Of a DNA stretch of 64,000 nucleotides, positions 46,771-56,591 are shown in pieces. The notes beneath the pieces are model-generated. The model was not told where the DNA came from. It saw nothing but the letters and a program-made list of their open reading frames with translations, and did not search any database. Each line of letters begins with the position of its first letter. Position 1 is the first letter of the stretch. Position numbers and translations under genes: made by a program. This DNA is from Marinobacter lipolyticus SM19 (GTDB lineage: Bacteria; Pseudomonadota; Gammaproteobacteria; Pseudomonadales; Oleiphilaceae). Where the stretch lies: assembly GCF_000397065.2 (NCBI RefSeq), contig NZ_KE007306.1:1011164-1075163 (forward strand), read 5' to 3'.

Positions 46771-47208
46771 ATGCAAGAATCATCACCTAAAGTCGACAAC
46801 CCTGACTGGCTCGACGCCATCCGCTGGAACGCCGACGGACTGGTTCCCGCCATCGCCCAGGACGCCAGCACCGGCGAGATCCTGATGATGGCCTGGATGA
46901 ACCCTGAATCCCTGAGGTTGACCACCGAGGAAGGCCAGGCGGTTTACTGGTCCCGCTCACGAGGCAAGCTCTGGCGCAAGGGCGAAACCTCGGGCCACCA
47001 GCAAGTGGTCCATGAAATACGCCTGGACTGTGATGAAGACGTGATTCTGCTGAAAGTGGAACAAAAAGGCGGTATCGCCTGCCATACCGGAAGGCGCAGC
47101 TGCTTTTACCGTAAATTTCAGGACGGCGAATGGGTCACCACCGCCCCCGTGTTGAAAGACCCGAAAAGCATCTACAGACCGGTTAAAGGGAGCGAACAGA
47201 GTGAGTGA
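46771..47208 (+). CDS. hisI: Phosphoribosyl-AMP cyclohydrolase HisI
   Basis: 145 aa. Metal-binding [14 protein letters not shown] and Cys residues of [15 protein letters not shown] are conserved. It opens the adenine ring in the third step of histidine synthesis. It is not fused to HisE, which follows with an 8-nt overlap, as in Pseudomonas. Start ATG at 46771. Confidence 0.96.
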   Translation: MQESSPKVDNPDWLDAIRWNADGLVPAIAQDASTGEILMMAWMNPESLRLTTEEGQAVYWSRSRGKLWRKGETSGHQQVVHEIRLDCDEDVILLKVEQKGGIACHTGRRSCFYRKFQDGEWVTTAPVLKDPKSIYRPVKGSEQSE

Positions 47209-47530
47209 CGTACTGGAACGACTTGCCCAGGTGCTGGAAGCAAGAAAAGAAGCAGATCCTGACAAGTCCTACGTTGCCAGCCTGCACGCCAGGGGACTCA
47301 ACAAGATTCTGGAGAAAGTGGGCGAAGAGTGCACCGAAACCCTGTTGGCGGCCAAGGATGCAGAGCAATCCGGTGACACCCGGGAAGTGGTTTACGAAAC
47401 CGCCGATCTCTGGTTTCACAGTATGGTCATGCTATCGAGCCTGGGCCTGGGCCCCAAAGAGGTAATCGATGAGCTGGCCCGCCGCTTCGACCTGTCAGGA
47501 CTTGAGGAAAAGGCATCCCGGGACAAGTGA
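47201..47530 (+). CDS. hisE: Phosphoribosyl-ATP pyrophosphatase HisE
   Basis: 109 aa from the GTG at 47201. MazG-like fold; [21 protein letters not shown] and [20 protein letters not shown] show the acidic Mg-binding helices. It hydrolyses PR-ATP to PR-AMP, one step before HisI. A weak hairpin (47541-47556) lies behind it. Confidence 0.95.
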   Translation: MSDVLERLAQVLEARKEADPDKSYVASLHARGLNKILEKVGEECTETLLAAKDAEQSGDTREVVYETADLWFHSMVMLSSLGLGPKEVIDELARRFDLSGLEEKASRDK

Positions 47531-47621
47531 TGCCATGGGTACCCCTTACGGGGGGTTCCGCAATGCTGTCCCGGTAACGTACAATGGCATGCAACAGCAA
47601 CATTAGAGTGAGGATCCCGTG

Positions 47622-47858
47622 ATGGGCATCAGTATCTGGCAACTTCTTATTGTACTCGGCATCGTAATCCTGTTGTTCGGAACCAAAAAGCTCCGCAACA
47701 TTGGCAGCGATCTGGGCGGTGCTATCCGTGGCTTCAAGAAGTCTATGAACGACGAGGACAGCAAGTCCCCCAATCAGGACTCCCTGGAAGACAAGGAAGA
47801 ACCGGCAGCCCATCAGACCAACCCGGAAGAAAAACCCCGGGACAAAACCACTGGCTGA
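47622..47858 (+). CDS. tatA: Sec-independent protein translocase subunit TatA
   Basis: 78 aa from the ATG at 47622 (GAGG upstream). One N-terminal helix ([18 protein letters not shown]), the [14 protein letters not shown] hinge and amphipathic helix, then a charged tail. Start of tatA-tatB-tatC; forms the pore for folded Tat substrates. Confidence 0.97.
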   Translation: MGISIWQLLIVLGIVILLFGTKKLRNIGSDLGGAIRGFKKSMNDEDSKSPNQDSLEDKEEPAAHQTNPEEKPRDKTTG

Positions 47859-47869
47859 GACCGGGCTGA

Positions 47870-48340
47870 ATGTTTGATATCGGCTTTGTCGAGCTGTTGA
47901 TCTGTGGTGTGATCGCACTGCTGGTCCTGGGTCCTGAACGCCTGCCCACGGCAGCGCGGGCGGCTGGACGCTGGATTGGTGGTGCCCGCCGCATGGTTAA
48001 CCAGTTCACCTCGGAACTGGACCGCCAACTGAAAGCCGAAGAGCTGCGAGAGGAACTGCGGAAGGCGGGTGACGTTGGCCTCGAAGACGTCGAGAAGACG
48101 GTTCGTGGCGCCCTGGATGAAGCCAAAAAATACGAACACATGATCCTCCCGGAAAACCGGGTAGACAAACCCAGACCGGCACCAGCAACTCGCCGGACGG
48201 CCGACACCAGGCCAACTGCGGAGCCTGCTCAACAGCCGCAGCAAATGCCGGAGCCGACACCCGCGACGGAGCCAACAACCAGCGAACGCCACCCGGAACC
48301 CCATCCAGATCAGGAAAGCGCGTCGGATAAACGTTCATGA
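47870..48340 (+). CDS. tatB: Sec-independent protein translocase subunit TatB
   Basis: 156 aa. MFDIGFVELLICGVIALLVLGPERLP is the characteristic TatB start with Glu8 and the LGPERLP hinge. An amphipathic helix follows, then a Pro/Thr-rich disordered tail from about residue 100. Forms the receptor with TatC. Confidence 0.97.
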   Translation: MFDIGFVELLICGVIALLVLGPERLPTAARAAGRWIGGARRMVNQFTSELDRQLKAEELREELRKAGDVGLEDVEKTVRGALDEAKKYEHMILPENRVDKPRPAPATRRTADTRPTAEPAQQPQQMPEPTPATEPTTSERHPEPHPDQESASDKRS

Positions 48341-49131
48341 CCAACAAGCCTGACGGCAACCACACCCCGGATTCATCCACTGCTCAGCCCGAAATGCCCC
48401 TGATCGAGCATTTGCTGGAACTGCGCAATCGCCTGCTGAAAATGGTGCTGGCGGTCGTTATCTGCTTTGCCGCGATCTACCCGTTTGCCAACGAACTGTA
48501 CCTGCTGCTGTCACAGCCCCTGCGGGAACTGCTTCCGGTTGGCCAGATGATGATCGCCACCGACATTACCTCACCGTTTTTTGCGCCGCTGAAACTGGCC
48601 CTGGTGCTGGCGGTGTTCGCCGCGATTCCGGTGATACTCTATCAACTCTGGAGCTTCGTGGCGCCAGGCTTGTATGCCCACGAAAAGCGACTGGCGTTTC
48701 CCCTGCTGTTCACCTCGGTGATCCTGTTTTATCTGGGCGCCGCCTTCGCCTACTTCGTGGTGTTTCCCCTGGTCTTTGGCTTCTTTACCGCCATCGGCCC
48801 GGAAGGCATCGTCGAGTTACCGGACATCACCAGCTACCTCAATTTTGTGCTGAAAATGTTCTTTGCCTTCGGCGTTGCGTTCGAGATCCCCATCGCGACC
48901 ATCCTGCTGGTACTGACAGGCGCCACTACTCCGGATGATCTGGCCGCCAAACGGCCGTACATTGTGGTCGCCTGTTTTGTAATCGGCATGCTGCTGACAC
49001 CTCCGGATATCATTTCCCAAACGCTGTTGGCGGTTCCCATGTGGCTACTCTTCGAGTTGGGCATCATCTTCAGCAAACTGGCCGTCAGGAAAACGGACGA
49101 CGCGGAAACCGATGAAGCGACGGACGAATGA
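48337..49131 (+). CDS. tatC: Sec-independent protein translocase subunit TatC
   Basis: 264 aa with six helices. Signatures: PLIEHLLELRNRLL at the N-terminus, FVAPGLYAHEKRLAFPLL and FALGVAFEIPI-like FAFGVAFEIPIATILL. Binds twin-arginine signal peptides. Overlaps tatB by 4 nt and rsmE by 4 nt. Confidence 0.98.
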   Translation: MTNKPDGNHTPDSSTAQPEMPLIEHLLELRNRLLKMVLAVVICFAAIYPFANELYLLLSQPLRELLPVGQMMIATDITSPFFAPLKLALVLAVFAAIPVILYQLWSFVAPGLYAHEKRLAFPLLFTSVILFYLGAAFAYFVVFPLVFGFFTAIGPEGIVELPDITSYLNFVLKMFFAFGVAFEIPIATILLVLTGATTPDDLAAKRPYIVVACFVIGMLLTPPDIISQTLLAVPMWLLFELGIIFSKLAVRKTDDAETDEATDE

Positions 49132-49847
49132 ATCTGGCACTGCTGTTTGAGGAAGACTTTGTCACCACCGATCGTGCGGTGCTCTCCGGCCGCCGGCTGA
49201 CACACCTTCACGAGGTCCTGAAAGTCTCTGAGGGTGATCTGATTCCGGTCGGCAGGGTGAATGGCGATATCGGCACCGGTCGAGTAGTGAGCCTTACCGA
49301 CGCACGGGCAGACATTGTGGTGGACCTTGCAGCCCCACCACCCCCGCCGCTACCCCTGACGCTGTTTCTTGCCATGCCCAGGCCAAAAATGTTCCGCCGT
49401 GTACTGCAGACCTGCGCCACCCTTGGGGTGAAAGATATCTGGCTGATCAACAGCTACAAGGTGGAAAAAAGCTTCTGGCAGACGCCGTGGCTGTCTGAGG
49501 ACAACCTGCGGGAGAACATGACCCTGGGCCTGGAACAGGCGCGGGACACAATTATGCCGGAGGTGCATGTCCGCAAGCTGTTCAAACCGTTTGTGGAGGA
49601 TGAATTACCCGCGCTGCTGCGGGACAAACGGGCACTGGTGGCTCACCCTGGTACTGCAACCCCCTGCCCCATGCACCTGGACTTGCCTACTGCACTCTGT
49701 GTCGGCCCGGAGGGTGGCTTTACACCCTACGAGGTCGGCAAGCTGGAGGAGGCGGGATGCGAAAGCGTCCACCTCGGCCCGCGGATACTGAGGGTGGAAA
49801 CGGCGGTACCGGTGCTGGTCAGCCGCCTGTTCGACGCCTGCCGGTAA
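49128..49847 (+). CDS. rsmE: 16S rRNA (uracil-1498-N3)-methyltransferase RsmE
   Basis: 239 aa SPOUT-family methyltransferase. SAM knot: CVGPEGGFTPYEV and LGPRILRVETAVPVLVSRL; substrate part LTLFLAMPRPKMFRRVLQTCATLGV. Overlaps tatC by 4 nt; the stop is one nt from the convergent DUF808 gene. Confidence 0.96.
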   Translation: MNLALLFEEDFVTTDRAVLSGRRLTHLHEVLKVSEGDLIPVGRVNGDIGTGRVVSLTDARADIVVDLAAPPPPPLPLTLFLAMPRPKMFRRVLQTCATLGVKDIWLINSYKVEKSFWQTPWLSEDNLRENMTLGLEQARDTIMPEVHVRKLFKPFVEDELPALLRDKRALVAHPGTATPCPMHLDLPTALCVGPEGGFTPYEVGKLEEAGCESVHLGPRILRVETAVPVLVSRLFDACR

Positions 49848-49848
49848 C

Positions 49849-50763
49849 TCAGGCGGAACGCGCCTCCCACCATTTCAGCAACGGCGTGATAATCGCAACA
49901 AGCAAAGCACCCGCCAGCACACCAAACAGGCCATCCGCCAACGTCGGAATAAGGGCGCCACTCAAACCGCTAAAGGTCTCGGCAAAGTGATGAATCGCGT
50001 CATAGACCGGGGGCAGGCCATGGGTGAGGATACCGCCTCCCACCAGGAACATGGCGATGGTGCCGAGAATGGAGAGGGTTTTCATCATATAGGGCGCAAG
50101 CCAGAGAATGCCATTGCCCATCCACTGCGCCATGGCGCTGTCTCTCCGGCTGAGATACAGGCCGCCATCATCCAGCTTCACGATACCTGCCACCAGGCCA
50201 TACACACCCACTGTGATCATCACCGCCACAACGGTCAGCACCATAAACTGCATGCCAAATGTCTGGGTAGTCACAGTGCCCAGCGTGATCGCAATAATTT
50301 CCGCTGACAGGATAAAGTCTGTCCGTATAGCGCCCTTGATCTTGTCCTTCTCGACCGATTTCATATCGACATCAGGATTCTTCAGGGCCTCGTGGAGCTC
50401 GGCTTTGTGTTCGTCGTCTTCCTGCTTGTGCAGAAACTTGTGAGCCAGCTTCTCAAAACCTTCGAAACAGAGAAAGGCACCCCCCAGCATCAACAGCGGT
50501 GTGACCAGCCAGGGCACGAAAAAGCTGATGGCCAGGGCCGCCGGCACCAGGATGGCCTTGTTGATCATGGAGCCCTTGGCGACCGCCCATACCACCGGCA
50601 GTTCCCGCGCCGGTTTCACACCGGTGACCTGCTGGGCATTGAGAGCGAGGTCGTCTCCCAGGACACCGGCGGTTTTCTTGGTCGCGGTTTTGGTCATCAG
50701 GGCGACATCATCCAGTACGGTGGCAATGTCGTCGATCAGGACAAGCAGGCTACTTCCGGCCAT
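49849..50763 (-). CDS. DUF808 family inner-membrane protein (YedI-like)
   Basis: 304 aa. Begins SSLLVLIDDIATVLDDVALMTK, the family hallmark, followed by TAGVLGDDLALNAQQV. About seven hydrophobic stretches. Function unknown in all species. Starts at the ATG at 50763, 37 bp after the stop side of the ubiI gene region. Confidence 0.9.
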   Translation of the reverse strand: MAGSSLLVLIDDIATVLDDVALMTKTATKKTAGVLGDDLALNAQQVTGVKPARELPVVWAVAKGSMINKAILVPAALAISFFVPWLVTPLLMLGGAFLCFEGFEKLAHKFLHKQEDDEHKAELHEALKNPDVDMKSVEKDKIKGAIRTDFILSAEIIAITLGTVTTQTFGMQFMVLTVVAVMITVGVYGLVAGIVKLDDGGLYLSRRDSAMAQWMGNGILWLAPYMMKTLSILGTIAMFLVGGGILTHGLPPVYDAIHHFAETFSGLSGALIPTLADGLFGVLAGALLVAIITPLLKWWEARSA

Positions 50764-50800
50764 GACACGTTCCTATGTCGAGTAGTTAAAGGGAAACAAT

Positions 50801-52024
50801 TCAGAGATCCAGCCCCATGGCCTCGGCGGCGACCCGATTCTTCACGGGGCCAAGCTGATTCAGCCAGCGCATGCCGGTGTTACGCAGCCAGCGCAGGGGC
50901 AGCTCGTCGCGGGCGAAAAGCTGCTTGAAGCCCTCCATCGCCGCCATCATGGCGAGGTTCTCACCCTTGCGACGTCGCTGATAACGGGCAAGCACCAAAT
51001 CATTGGATGCACTCAGGCCCGCCTTTCTCGCCCGGGCCAGTTCGTCCAGCATTGCCCGCACGTCGCCATATCCCAGGTTAGCGCCCTGCCCGGCCAGCGG
51101 ATGGATGGTATGGGCCGCGTCACCCACCAACGCAAAACCGGCTGCGATGTAGTCCTTGGCATGGCGCTGACGCAGGGGGAAGGCATAGCGGCGTGAAACC
51201 GATTCGACCACACCCAGTTCCCGTTCAATGGCCCGCTCCAGTTCGCTCGCGAAAGCCTGATCATCCAGCGCCATCAGACGGCGTGCTTCGTCGGTATCCT
51301 GGGACCAGACAATCGAACAGAAATGCTCATCGCCGCTTTCCGTCAGTAACGGCAGGAACGCCAGCGGCCCGGTGGGTGAAAATCGCTGCCAGGCAGTGAA
51401 ACGGTGGTTCTGGCTGGTTTTTACTGTGCACACGATGGCCTGCTGGTCATAATCCCATTCACGGGTCGGCAGACCCACCCACTGGCGCAGCCGGGAATGG
51501 GCGCCGTCGGCCGCCACCACCAGATCTGCGCCCAGCCTGGTGCCACTCTCAAGCTCGATGCCACGCTGGCCCTGATCCTGCCACCAGCCGATGACTTTGA
51601 CCCCGTCAATCAACTCAACATCGCTGTCAGCAAGGGCTGAGAACAACGCCCGCACAATGTGGCGGTTTTCAATGATGGTGCCCAGAGCCCTGGCCTGCAG
51701 TTCTGCCGCTTCAAACTGAATACGACCAGTACCATCGCCGTCCCATACGGTCATGGTCTGGTACGGACAATGACGACCGGCGACGATGACGTCCCAGACG
51801 CCCAACGCTTCCAGCAGGCGCTGGCTAGCCACTGAAATGGCACTGACCCGGGGCTCAAAATCCTCAACACTGGCCGCCACGGCCGGTGCCTCCAGCAAGG
51901 TCTTTCGCTCACTGCCTTCCACCAGAGCCACGCGCCAGCCCTGGCGGGATAAACCCAGCGCCAGTGCGGAGCCCACCATACCGCCGCCGACAACCAGGAT
52001 GTCGAATACTTTGGGGTCACTCAT
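50801..52024 (-). CDS. ubiI: FAD-dependent ubiquinone hydroxylase UbiI/VisC type
   Basis: 407 aa from the ATG at 52024, which overlaps the ubiH stop region by 8 nt. FAD motifs: DILVVGGGMVGSALALGLS (Rossmann), VAADGAHSRLR, and LVGDAAHTIHPLAGQGANLG. Hydroxylates the ring of octaprenylphenol (C5) in ubiquinone synthesis. UbiF or UbiM subfamily membership cannot be excluded, but the pepP-ubiH-ubiI order supports UbiI. Confidence 0.88.
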   Translation of the reverse strand: MSDPKVFDILVVGGGMVGSALALGLSRQGWRVALVEGSERKTLLEAPAVAASVEDFEPRVSAISVASQRLLEALGVWDVIVAGRHCPYQTMTVWDGDGTGRIQFEAAELQARALGTIIENRHIVRALFSALADSDVELIDGVKVIGWWQDQGQRGIELESGTRLGADLVVAADGAHSRLRQWVGLPTREWDYDQQAIVCTVKTSQNHRFTAWQRFSPTGPLAFLPLLTESGDEHFCSIVWSQDTDEARRLMALDDQAFASELERAIERELGVVESVSRRYAFPLRQRHAKDYIAAGFALVGDAAHTIHPLAGQGANLGYGDVRAMLDELARARKAGLSASNDLVLARYQRRRKGENLAMMAAMEGFKQLFARDELPLRWLRNTGMRWLNQLGPVKNRVAAEAMGLDL

Positions 52025-53297
52025 TCTTCGCAGACTCCCTGTTCGCTGGGGCCGGGTGATCAATTACTGCCCGACGGCCTCCTATCCCCATGGCCTTGCG
52101 GGCGAACCAGCGCTTGGCTCCCGGCAACAGATCCAGCCCTACCAATCCGGCGTCCCGAGCGGCTGCCAGTGGTGGCAGGGATTCGCCAAAAAGCCGGATC
52201 AGTGAATCCGAGAACCGAACCGTTTGCTGCCAGTCCTGCTGGTGAAGTGCCTGATAGCGCTTGAGCACAGCCAAATCACCGATGGACGCCCCCTGCGCCT
52301 CTGCCAGCCGGAACTGCTCCACCAGCGTCATCAGCCCCCGCAGGGCCAGATTGAAGCCCTGGCCAGCCACGGGGTGCAAGGCATGGGCGGCGTTGCCCAC
52401 CAGGGCGACTCCGGGCATGACGGGTTCATCCACCGTGGTCAGTTTCAACGGATAATGATTGCAGGTGCCGATACGGGTAAACCGCCCCAGCCGCCAGCCA
52501 AAACGTTCCTGGAGCCGTCTGCATTTGTCTTCATCGGAGAGGGATAGAATGTCTTCAAGAGCATCATCGGTCAGAGTCCACACCAGAGCCGACTGATGAG
52601 CGGCACGGGACGGTGAGCCATGGGGCAACAACGCCATGGGACCTGCGTCAGTGAACCGTTCAAAGGCGGTGAAGCCATGACTCTCAGTGGTCGAGACATT
52701 GGCGATCAGGGCGTTCTGACCATAGTCATGGACACGAGTCCGGAACCCGAGTTCTTCCCGCAAGCCGGAGCGACCACCGTCCGCCACCACCAGGCACTGA
52801 GCGGTCAGTTCGCGTGTGTGTTCACCGGATTTGACCGACACCCGAACGCCTTCAGGCAATGGCATCATACCCACCACCTCTGCCGGTGCTTCCCAGCGCA
52901 CCCGTGTATCCAGCAATTCCCGCATCAGGCAGAGGCCCATCCAGCGATTGTCGGCCACATAACCCAAAGCCGCCTGATCATGCTCGGCGGCATGCAGCCG
53001 GGTCGCGCCAAAGCGACCGCGGTCGGACACGTGGATGTGCTCTATGGGGGTGGCGTGTGCCGACAGCCGCGACCACAGCCCCAGTTCCTCGAAGATCAGC
53101 CGGGAGCCCCAGGCCAGCGCGGTGGAGCGGGCATCGTAGCTGGGCTGGTAGCTCTCGGGCAGAGCATCAAGGGACAGCGGAAAGGCCTCCACTACGGTTA
53201 CCCGCAATGAAGGCACCATCCGGCTCAGTGCCAGCGCCAGGGTTGCCCCCGCCAGGCCGCCGCCCGCAATAATCAGATCGGTATCGAGTCTGGCCAC
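52017..53297 (-). CDS. ubiH: 2-octaprenyl-6-methoxyphenyl hydroxylase UbiH
   Basis: 426 aa from the GTG at 53297. FAD motifs: DLIIAGGGLAGATLALALS, VVADGGRSGLREEL, LVGNAAHALHPVAGQGFNLALRG. Catalyses the C1 hydroxylation of the ubiquinone ring. Sits between pepP (4-nt gap) and ubiI (overlap), as in Escherichia coli. Confidence 0.92.
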   Translation of the reverse strand: MARLDTDLIIAGGGLAGATLALALSRMVPSLRVTVVEAFPLSLDALPESYQPSYDARSTALAWGSRLIFEELGLWSRLSAHATPIEHIHVSDRGRFGATRLHAAEHDQAALGYVADNRWMGLCLMRELLDTRVRWEAPAEVVGMMPLPEGVRVSVKSGEHTRELTAQCLVVADGGRSGLREELGFRTRVHDYGQNALIANVSTTESHGFTAFERFTDAGPMALLPHGSPSRAAHQSALVWTLTDDALEDILSLSDEDKCRRLQERFGWRLGRFTRIGTCNHYPLKLTTVDEPVMPGVALVGNAAHALHPVAGQGFNLALRGLMTLVEQFRLAEAQGASIGDLAVLKRYQALHQQDWQQTVRFSDSLIRLFGESLPPLAAARDAGLVGLDLLPGAKRWFARKAMGIGGRRAVIDHPAPANRESAKNE

Positions 53298-53301
53298 CGG
53301 G

Positions 53302-54621
53302 TCAGTCCGCCATCAGTGCTTCGATATCGGCGATGGTTTTGGGCACCGTTTCCGTCAACACGCGGCAACCCTCTTTGGTGACCACCACATCGTCCTCAAT
53401 ACGGATGCCAATGCCTCGCCACTTTTCTTCGACGTCGGTGTTGTCCGGCGCAATATACAACCCGGGTTCCACCGTCAGTGCCATGCCCGGTTCCAGCTGA
53501 CGCCAGGCGTCGCCTACCTTGTAGTCACCGACATCGTGCACATCCAGACCCAGCCAGTGACCGGTGCGATGCATGAAAAACGGCTTGTAGGCCTCCTTTT
53601 CGATGGCAGCGTCAAGGGAACCGGACAACAGGCCAAGATCAATCAGACCCTGGGTCAGCACCCGCAGGGCTGCTTCGTGAGGATGATTCCAGTGATTGCC
53701 GGGGCGCACAGCTTCAATCGCCGCGTACTGCGCAGACAGAACCACCTCGTACAACGCCTTCTGCTCGGCACTGAAGCGACCACTGACCGGAAAAGTCCGG
53801 GTGATATCGGAGGCATAACAATCCACTTCACAGCCCGCGTCGATCAGCACCAGATCACCGTCTTTCAATGGCGCACTGTTTTCGATGTAGTGCAGGATAC
53901 AGCCGTTGGCACCAGATCCGACGATAGACGGATACGCCGTGGAGCGGGCGCCATGATCCATAAAGGTATGGATCAGCTCCGCCTCCAGGTTGTATTCGTA
54001 CCCGCCCTTGCGGGCCCGTTTCATGGCTCGGCAATGGGCCTTTGCGCTGATTTCGCCCGCTTTCGCCATTACCTTGATTTCATTCGCGCTCTTGTACAGT
54101 CGCAAGTCGTGGAGCAAATGTTCCAGAGCAACAAATTCTCCCGGGGGATGGGCACCGGCGCGCACCTTGCTGCGTATCACCTTGACCCAGTCCATGACCC
54201 GGGCGTCGAAATTGTGATCCTTGCCCAGCGGGTAGTAGACCCGGCTGCGGCCTTCGATCATGCCGGGCAGAATGTCGTCAATGTCGGAAATCGGGAAGGC
54301 ATCGTCCAGCCCGAACCTTTCGATAGCTCCCTCTGGCCCCGCCAGGAAGCCATCCCACAGCTCCTTCTCGGGATGTCGCTCCTTGCAGAACAATACGGAT
54401 TCGCCATGCTCGCGCCCGGGGATCAGCACCAGTACCGCTTCCGGTTCGCCAAAACCAGACAGGTACTGGAAATCGCTGTCCTGACGAAAAGGATGCAATA
54501 CATCCCGGTTACGAACAGTTTCCGGCGCCGCCGGCACAATCGCAATGCTGTCCGGAGCCATCAGCTCCATCAGCTTGCGGCGGCGATCGGCGAATTCTTT
54601 CAGGGGTATCATTGACGGCAT
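53302..54621 (-). CDS. pepP: Xaa-Pro aminopeptidase PepP
   Basis: 439 aa from the ATG at 54621, preceded by GGAGAGG. Metal ligands of the pita-bread fold: Asp in LVLIDAGCEVDCYASDITRTFP, His in FMHRTGHWLGLDVHDVG, Glu in LTVEPGLYI and GIRIEDDVVV. Removes N-terminal residues preceding proline. Escherichia coli PepP has 441 residues. Confidence 0.95.
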   Translation of the reverse strand: MPSMIPLKEFADRRRKLMELMAPDSIAIVPAAPETVRNRDVLHPFRQDSDFQYLSGFGEPEAVLVLIPGREHGESVLFCKERHPEKELWDGFLAGPEGAIERFGLDDAFPISDIDDILPGMIEGRSRVYYPLGKDHNFDARVMDWVKVIRSKVRAGAHPPGEFVALEHLLHDLRLYKSANEIKVMAKAGEISAKAHCRAMKRARKGGYEYNLEAELIHTFMDHGARSTAYPSIVGSGANGCILHYIENSAPLKDGDLVLIDAGCEVDCYASDITRTFPVSGRFSAEQKALYEVVLSAQYAAIEAVRPGNHWNHPHEAALRVLTQGLIDLGLLSGSLDAAIEKEAYKPFFMHRTGHWLGLDVHDVGDYKVGDAWRQLEPGMALTVEPGLYIAPDNTDVEEKWRGIGIRIEDDVVVTKEGCRVLTETVPKTIADIEALMAD

Positions 54622-54647
54622 AACCTCTCCCGCAGGCAAGTACCTGC

Positions 54648-55247
54648 TCAGTGCAGTGTCGGAGTATCCGTGGCCGGTTTTTCAGGCGGGTTGAATTCGG
54701 TGAACACCGCCAGTGCTCCCAGACGCACGTATTCAACAATTTCCATCAGTTGTTGCTCACTCTCGTCGTCCGCTTGCTCGTCCTCGGACACCTGGCTGAT
54801 GGCCACCATGTCTTCGATCAGTTCGCGGATTTCATCCGGCGCCTGACCCAGGGACTCACCGGCTGACAACGCCATGCCCTCAAGGAATCCGCGCACCCAG
54901 GAAGTAAGCGCCTCCAGACGCTGGTCAATGGCATAGTCATCGTCCGGCAGCAACGGATGGAAACTCATGTCCGTGGCTTTCAGCAACGTCAGGGTCTGAT
55001 CGTAGGCTGCCTGCATGAACCCCTTCAGTTCATCAGACTCTTCAGCTGCAGTATCCGGCAGCCCCATATGTTCACAGACCATGGCCAGCCATTCAGATTC
55101 ATCAATACGAGCACCAGCGGCCAGCCGTCCACAAAGGACGCCATGAAGCTCGGAAGGGTGGCTGAAGGCTTTATGTGCGGTGAAGACGTTGGCCCAACGC
55201 TCAAACTCGGCGGCGCGAGCAGCACCTGAGGTGTCGGTTTCTGACAT
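54648..55247 (-). CDS. ygfB: UPF0149 family protein YgfB
   Basis: 199 aa, helical and acidic. Matches YgfB in SELHGVLCGRLAAGARI, WVRGFLEGMALS and VEYVRLGALAVFTEF. Pseudomonas YgfB affects beta-lactamase expression; a general role is not known. First gene of ygfB-pepP-ubiH-ubiI. Confidence 0.93.
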   Translation of the reverse strand: MSETDTSGAARAAEFERWANVFTAHKAFSHPSELHGVLCGRLAAGARIDESEWLAMVCEHMGLPDTAAEESDELKGFMQAAYDQTLTLLKATDMSFHPLLPDDDYAIDQRLEALTSWVRGFLEGMALSAGESLGQAPDEIRELIEDMVAISQVSEDEQADDESEQQLMEIVEYVRLGALAVFTEFNPPEKPATDTPTLH

Positions 55248-55348
55248 GAAACGGAACTGTCCTGTATGACTGGATTTAAGGATCTATCCTAGCATCCGGG
55301 CGCTCCGAAGGCACTCGCCCTCTTGATTCAGGACGCGAGATGATCAAT

Positions 55349-55362
55349 TATGTTATAACATA
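55349..55362. promoter_or_regulatory. Zur-like operator
   Basis: TATGTTATAACATA is a perfect 14-bp palindrome matching the core of the gammaproteobacterial Zur box (GTTATAACAT type). It is 25 bp upstream of the ATG of the DUF2796 gene, right where a promoter is expected. Confidence 0.75.
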
Positions 55363-55386
55363 TCAAAATACGAGAGACTCGAAGCC

Positions 55387-55971
55387 ATGCACAGCAACAA
55401 TCCCCACGCCCTGCCAAAGACGGCCCTATACCTTGGGATAGCTGCCCTGTTGGTGGCTGGTTCGGCCGACGCCGGCGAAAATCCGGGCGCTCATCGCCAT
55501 GGCTATGGGCATCTGCAAATGGCCGTTCAGGACGACAATATTGATCTGTTTTTTACCTCTCCGGCCTACAATGTCGTCGGGTTCGAACGACAGGCAAAAA
55601 CCCCGGAAGAAGAAACCAGAATGGCGGAGATTTCAGATTGGCTCGGCAACAATCCGCTGATAGATACCGTCCCTGGCTCCTGCGTTGTCATGGCGGGTGC
55701 GGTTCATCATACCGGTCCGGCAAGTCAGCCTGACGATGATCCTCACCGACACGACGAACACCACCATGACTCGGAGGAAGAAGGCCACCGTGAATACGAA
55801 GTCTCACAACAACTGGCATGCAAAGCACTAGCAACCGGCCAGACGTTCTCGAGCCCGCTAAAGGTCAGGTTTACAAACCTTGAAGTACTGACGGTGGAAT
55901 GGGTTGGCGGAGCCGGACAGGGCAGCATCCGCCTTGGCGCGCACGAATCCACATTCCAGTTGGGCCAATAA
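55387..55971 (+). CDS. Exported DUF2796 protein, likely zinc-related
   Basis: 194 aa with a signal peptide (YLGIAALLVAGSADAG). Starts its mature part with the DUF2796 hallmark AHRHGYGHLQMAVQDDNIDLFF. It has a His/Asp-rich stretch (HRHDEHHHDSEEEGHRE at about 120-136) suited to metal binding. In Pseudomonas aeruginosa, PA4063 of this family is Zur-repressed and lies with a LolD/FtsX-like pair and a DUF3299 gene, the same set as here. Possible periplasmic zinc carrier; unproven. Confidence 0.82.
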   Translation: MHSNNPHALPKTALYLGIAALLVAGSADAGENPGAHRHGYGHLQMAVQDDNIDLFFTSPAYNVVGFERQAKTPEEETRMAEISDWLGNNPLIDTVPGSCVVMAGAVHHTGPASQPDDDPHRHDEHHHDSEEEGHREYEVSQQLACKALATGQTFSSPLKVRFTNLEVLTVEWVGGAGQGSIRLGAHESTFQLGQ

Positions 55972-55994
55972 AAAAAGGGGGAGGCGCACCAGCT

Positions 55995-56534
55995 TTACTG
56001 CTGGTAGCGCTCCACCTTCTCAGCGACCACTGAATAAGACGATTTGGCAATATCGTTTTCGGTACGCTCAACGGTCAATGTACCTTCGACCCAGACCGGA
56101 TCGTAAAGCGCCTCAAGGGTAAATCCCTCTTTGTACTTTACATGGATGATCTGGTTCGGAGGTGGCGGCGGAACGTGGATACAGGCACCGTAATAGGGCA
56201 CCAGGAAGAACTCGAGGATACGCATATCCTCGGTGGTTTTCAGAGGCACGACGAAACCGGGAATCTTTCCGGAAACCCCATCCATCTCGGGCACCACACG
56301 GCCGGTCATGATCTCGTCCGGCAACATAGGCGGGCCATCTCCCTCATGAACGATTTCTGGCATACTCTCCAGCAAATTCAGGTCTTCTGCCGGCATCAGT
56401 TCGAGCCAGTCAATTTCCCGATCGGCTGCGGAGGCCACACTCAGGAATCCTGCCAGGAAAATGGTAACGCCACCCCGAAACGTACAGCGGGCAAACACAG
56501 AGAAAACTGAACACATACGTGCAGCCAAGAACAT
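55995..56534 (-). CDS. Exported DUF3299 protein
   Basis: 179 aa with an N-terminal signal peptide (VTIFLAGFLSVASAA). The DUF3299 core is visible: DWLELMPAEDLNLL, GFVVPLKTTEDMRILEFFLVPYYGACIHVPPPPPNQI. It is convergent with the DUF2796 gene and divergent from the ABC pair (57 bp), while in Pseudomonas all four are in one direction, so the block was rearranged. Function unknown, probably metal or envelope related. Confidence 0.8.
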   Translation of the reverse strand: MFLAARMCSVFSVFARCTFRGGVTIFLAGFLSVASAADREIDWLELMPAEDLNLLESMPEIVHEGDGPPMLPDEIMTGRVVPEMDGVSGKIPGFVVPLKTTEDMRILEFFLVPYYGACIHVPPPPPNQIIHVKYKEGFTLEALYDPVWVEGTLTVERTENDIAKSSYSVVAEKVERYQQ

Positions 56535-56591
56535 AAAACGCCTACCTATGGATTTGTGGGCAAATCATACACCGAATCAGCGCAAGCGCAC

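Noticed and set aside
47541..47556. Terminator behind hisE
   Set aside because: Hairpin ACCCC/GGGGT is short and has no T run, so tatABC may be read through from the upstream genes.
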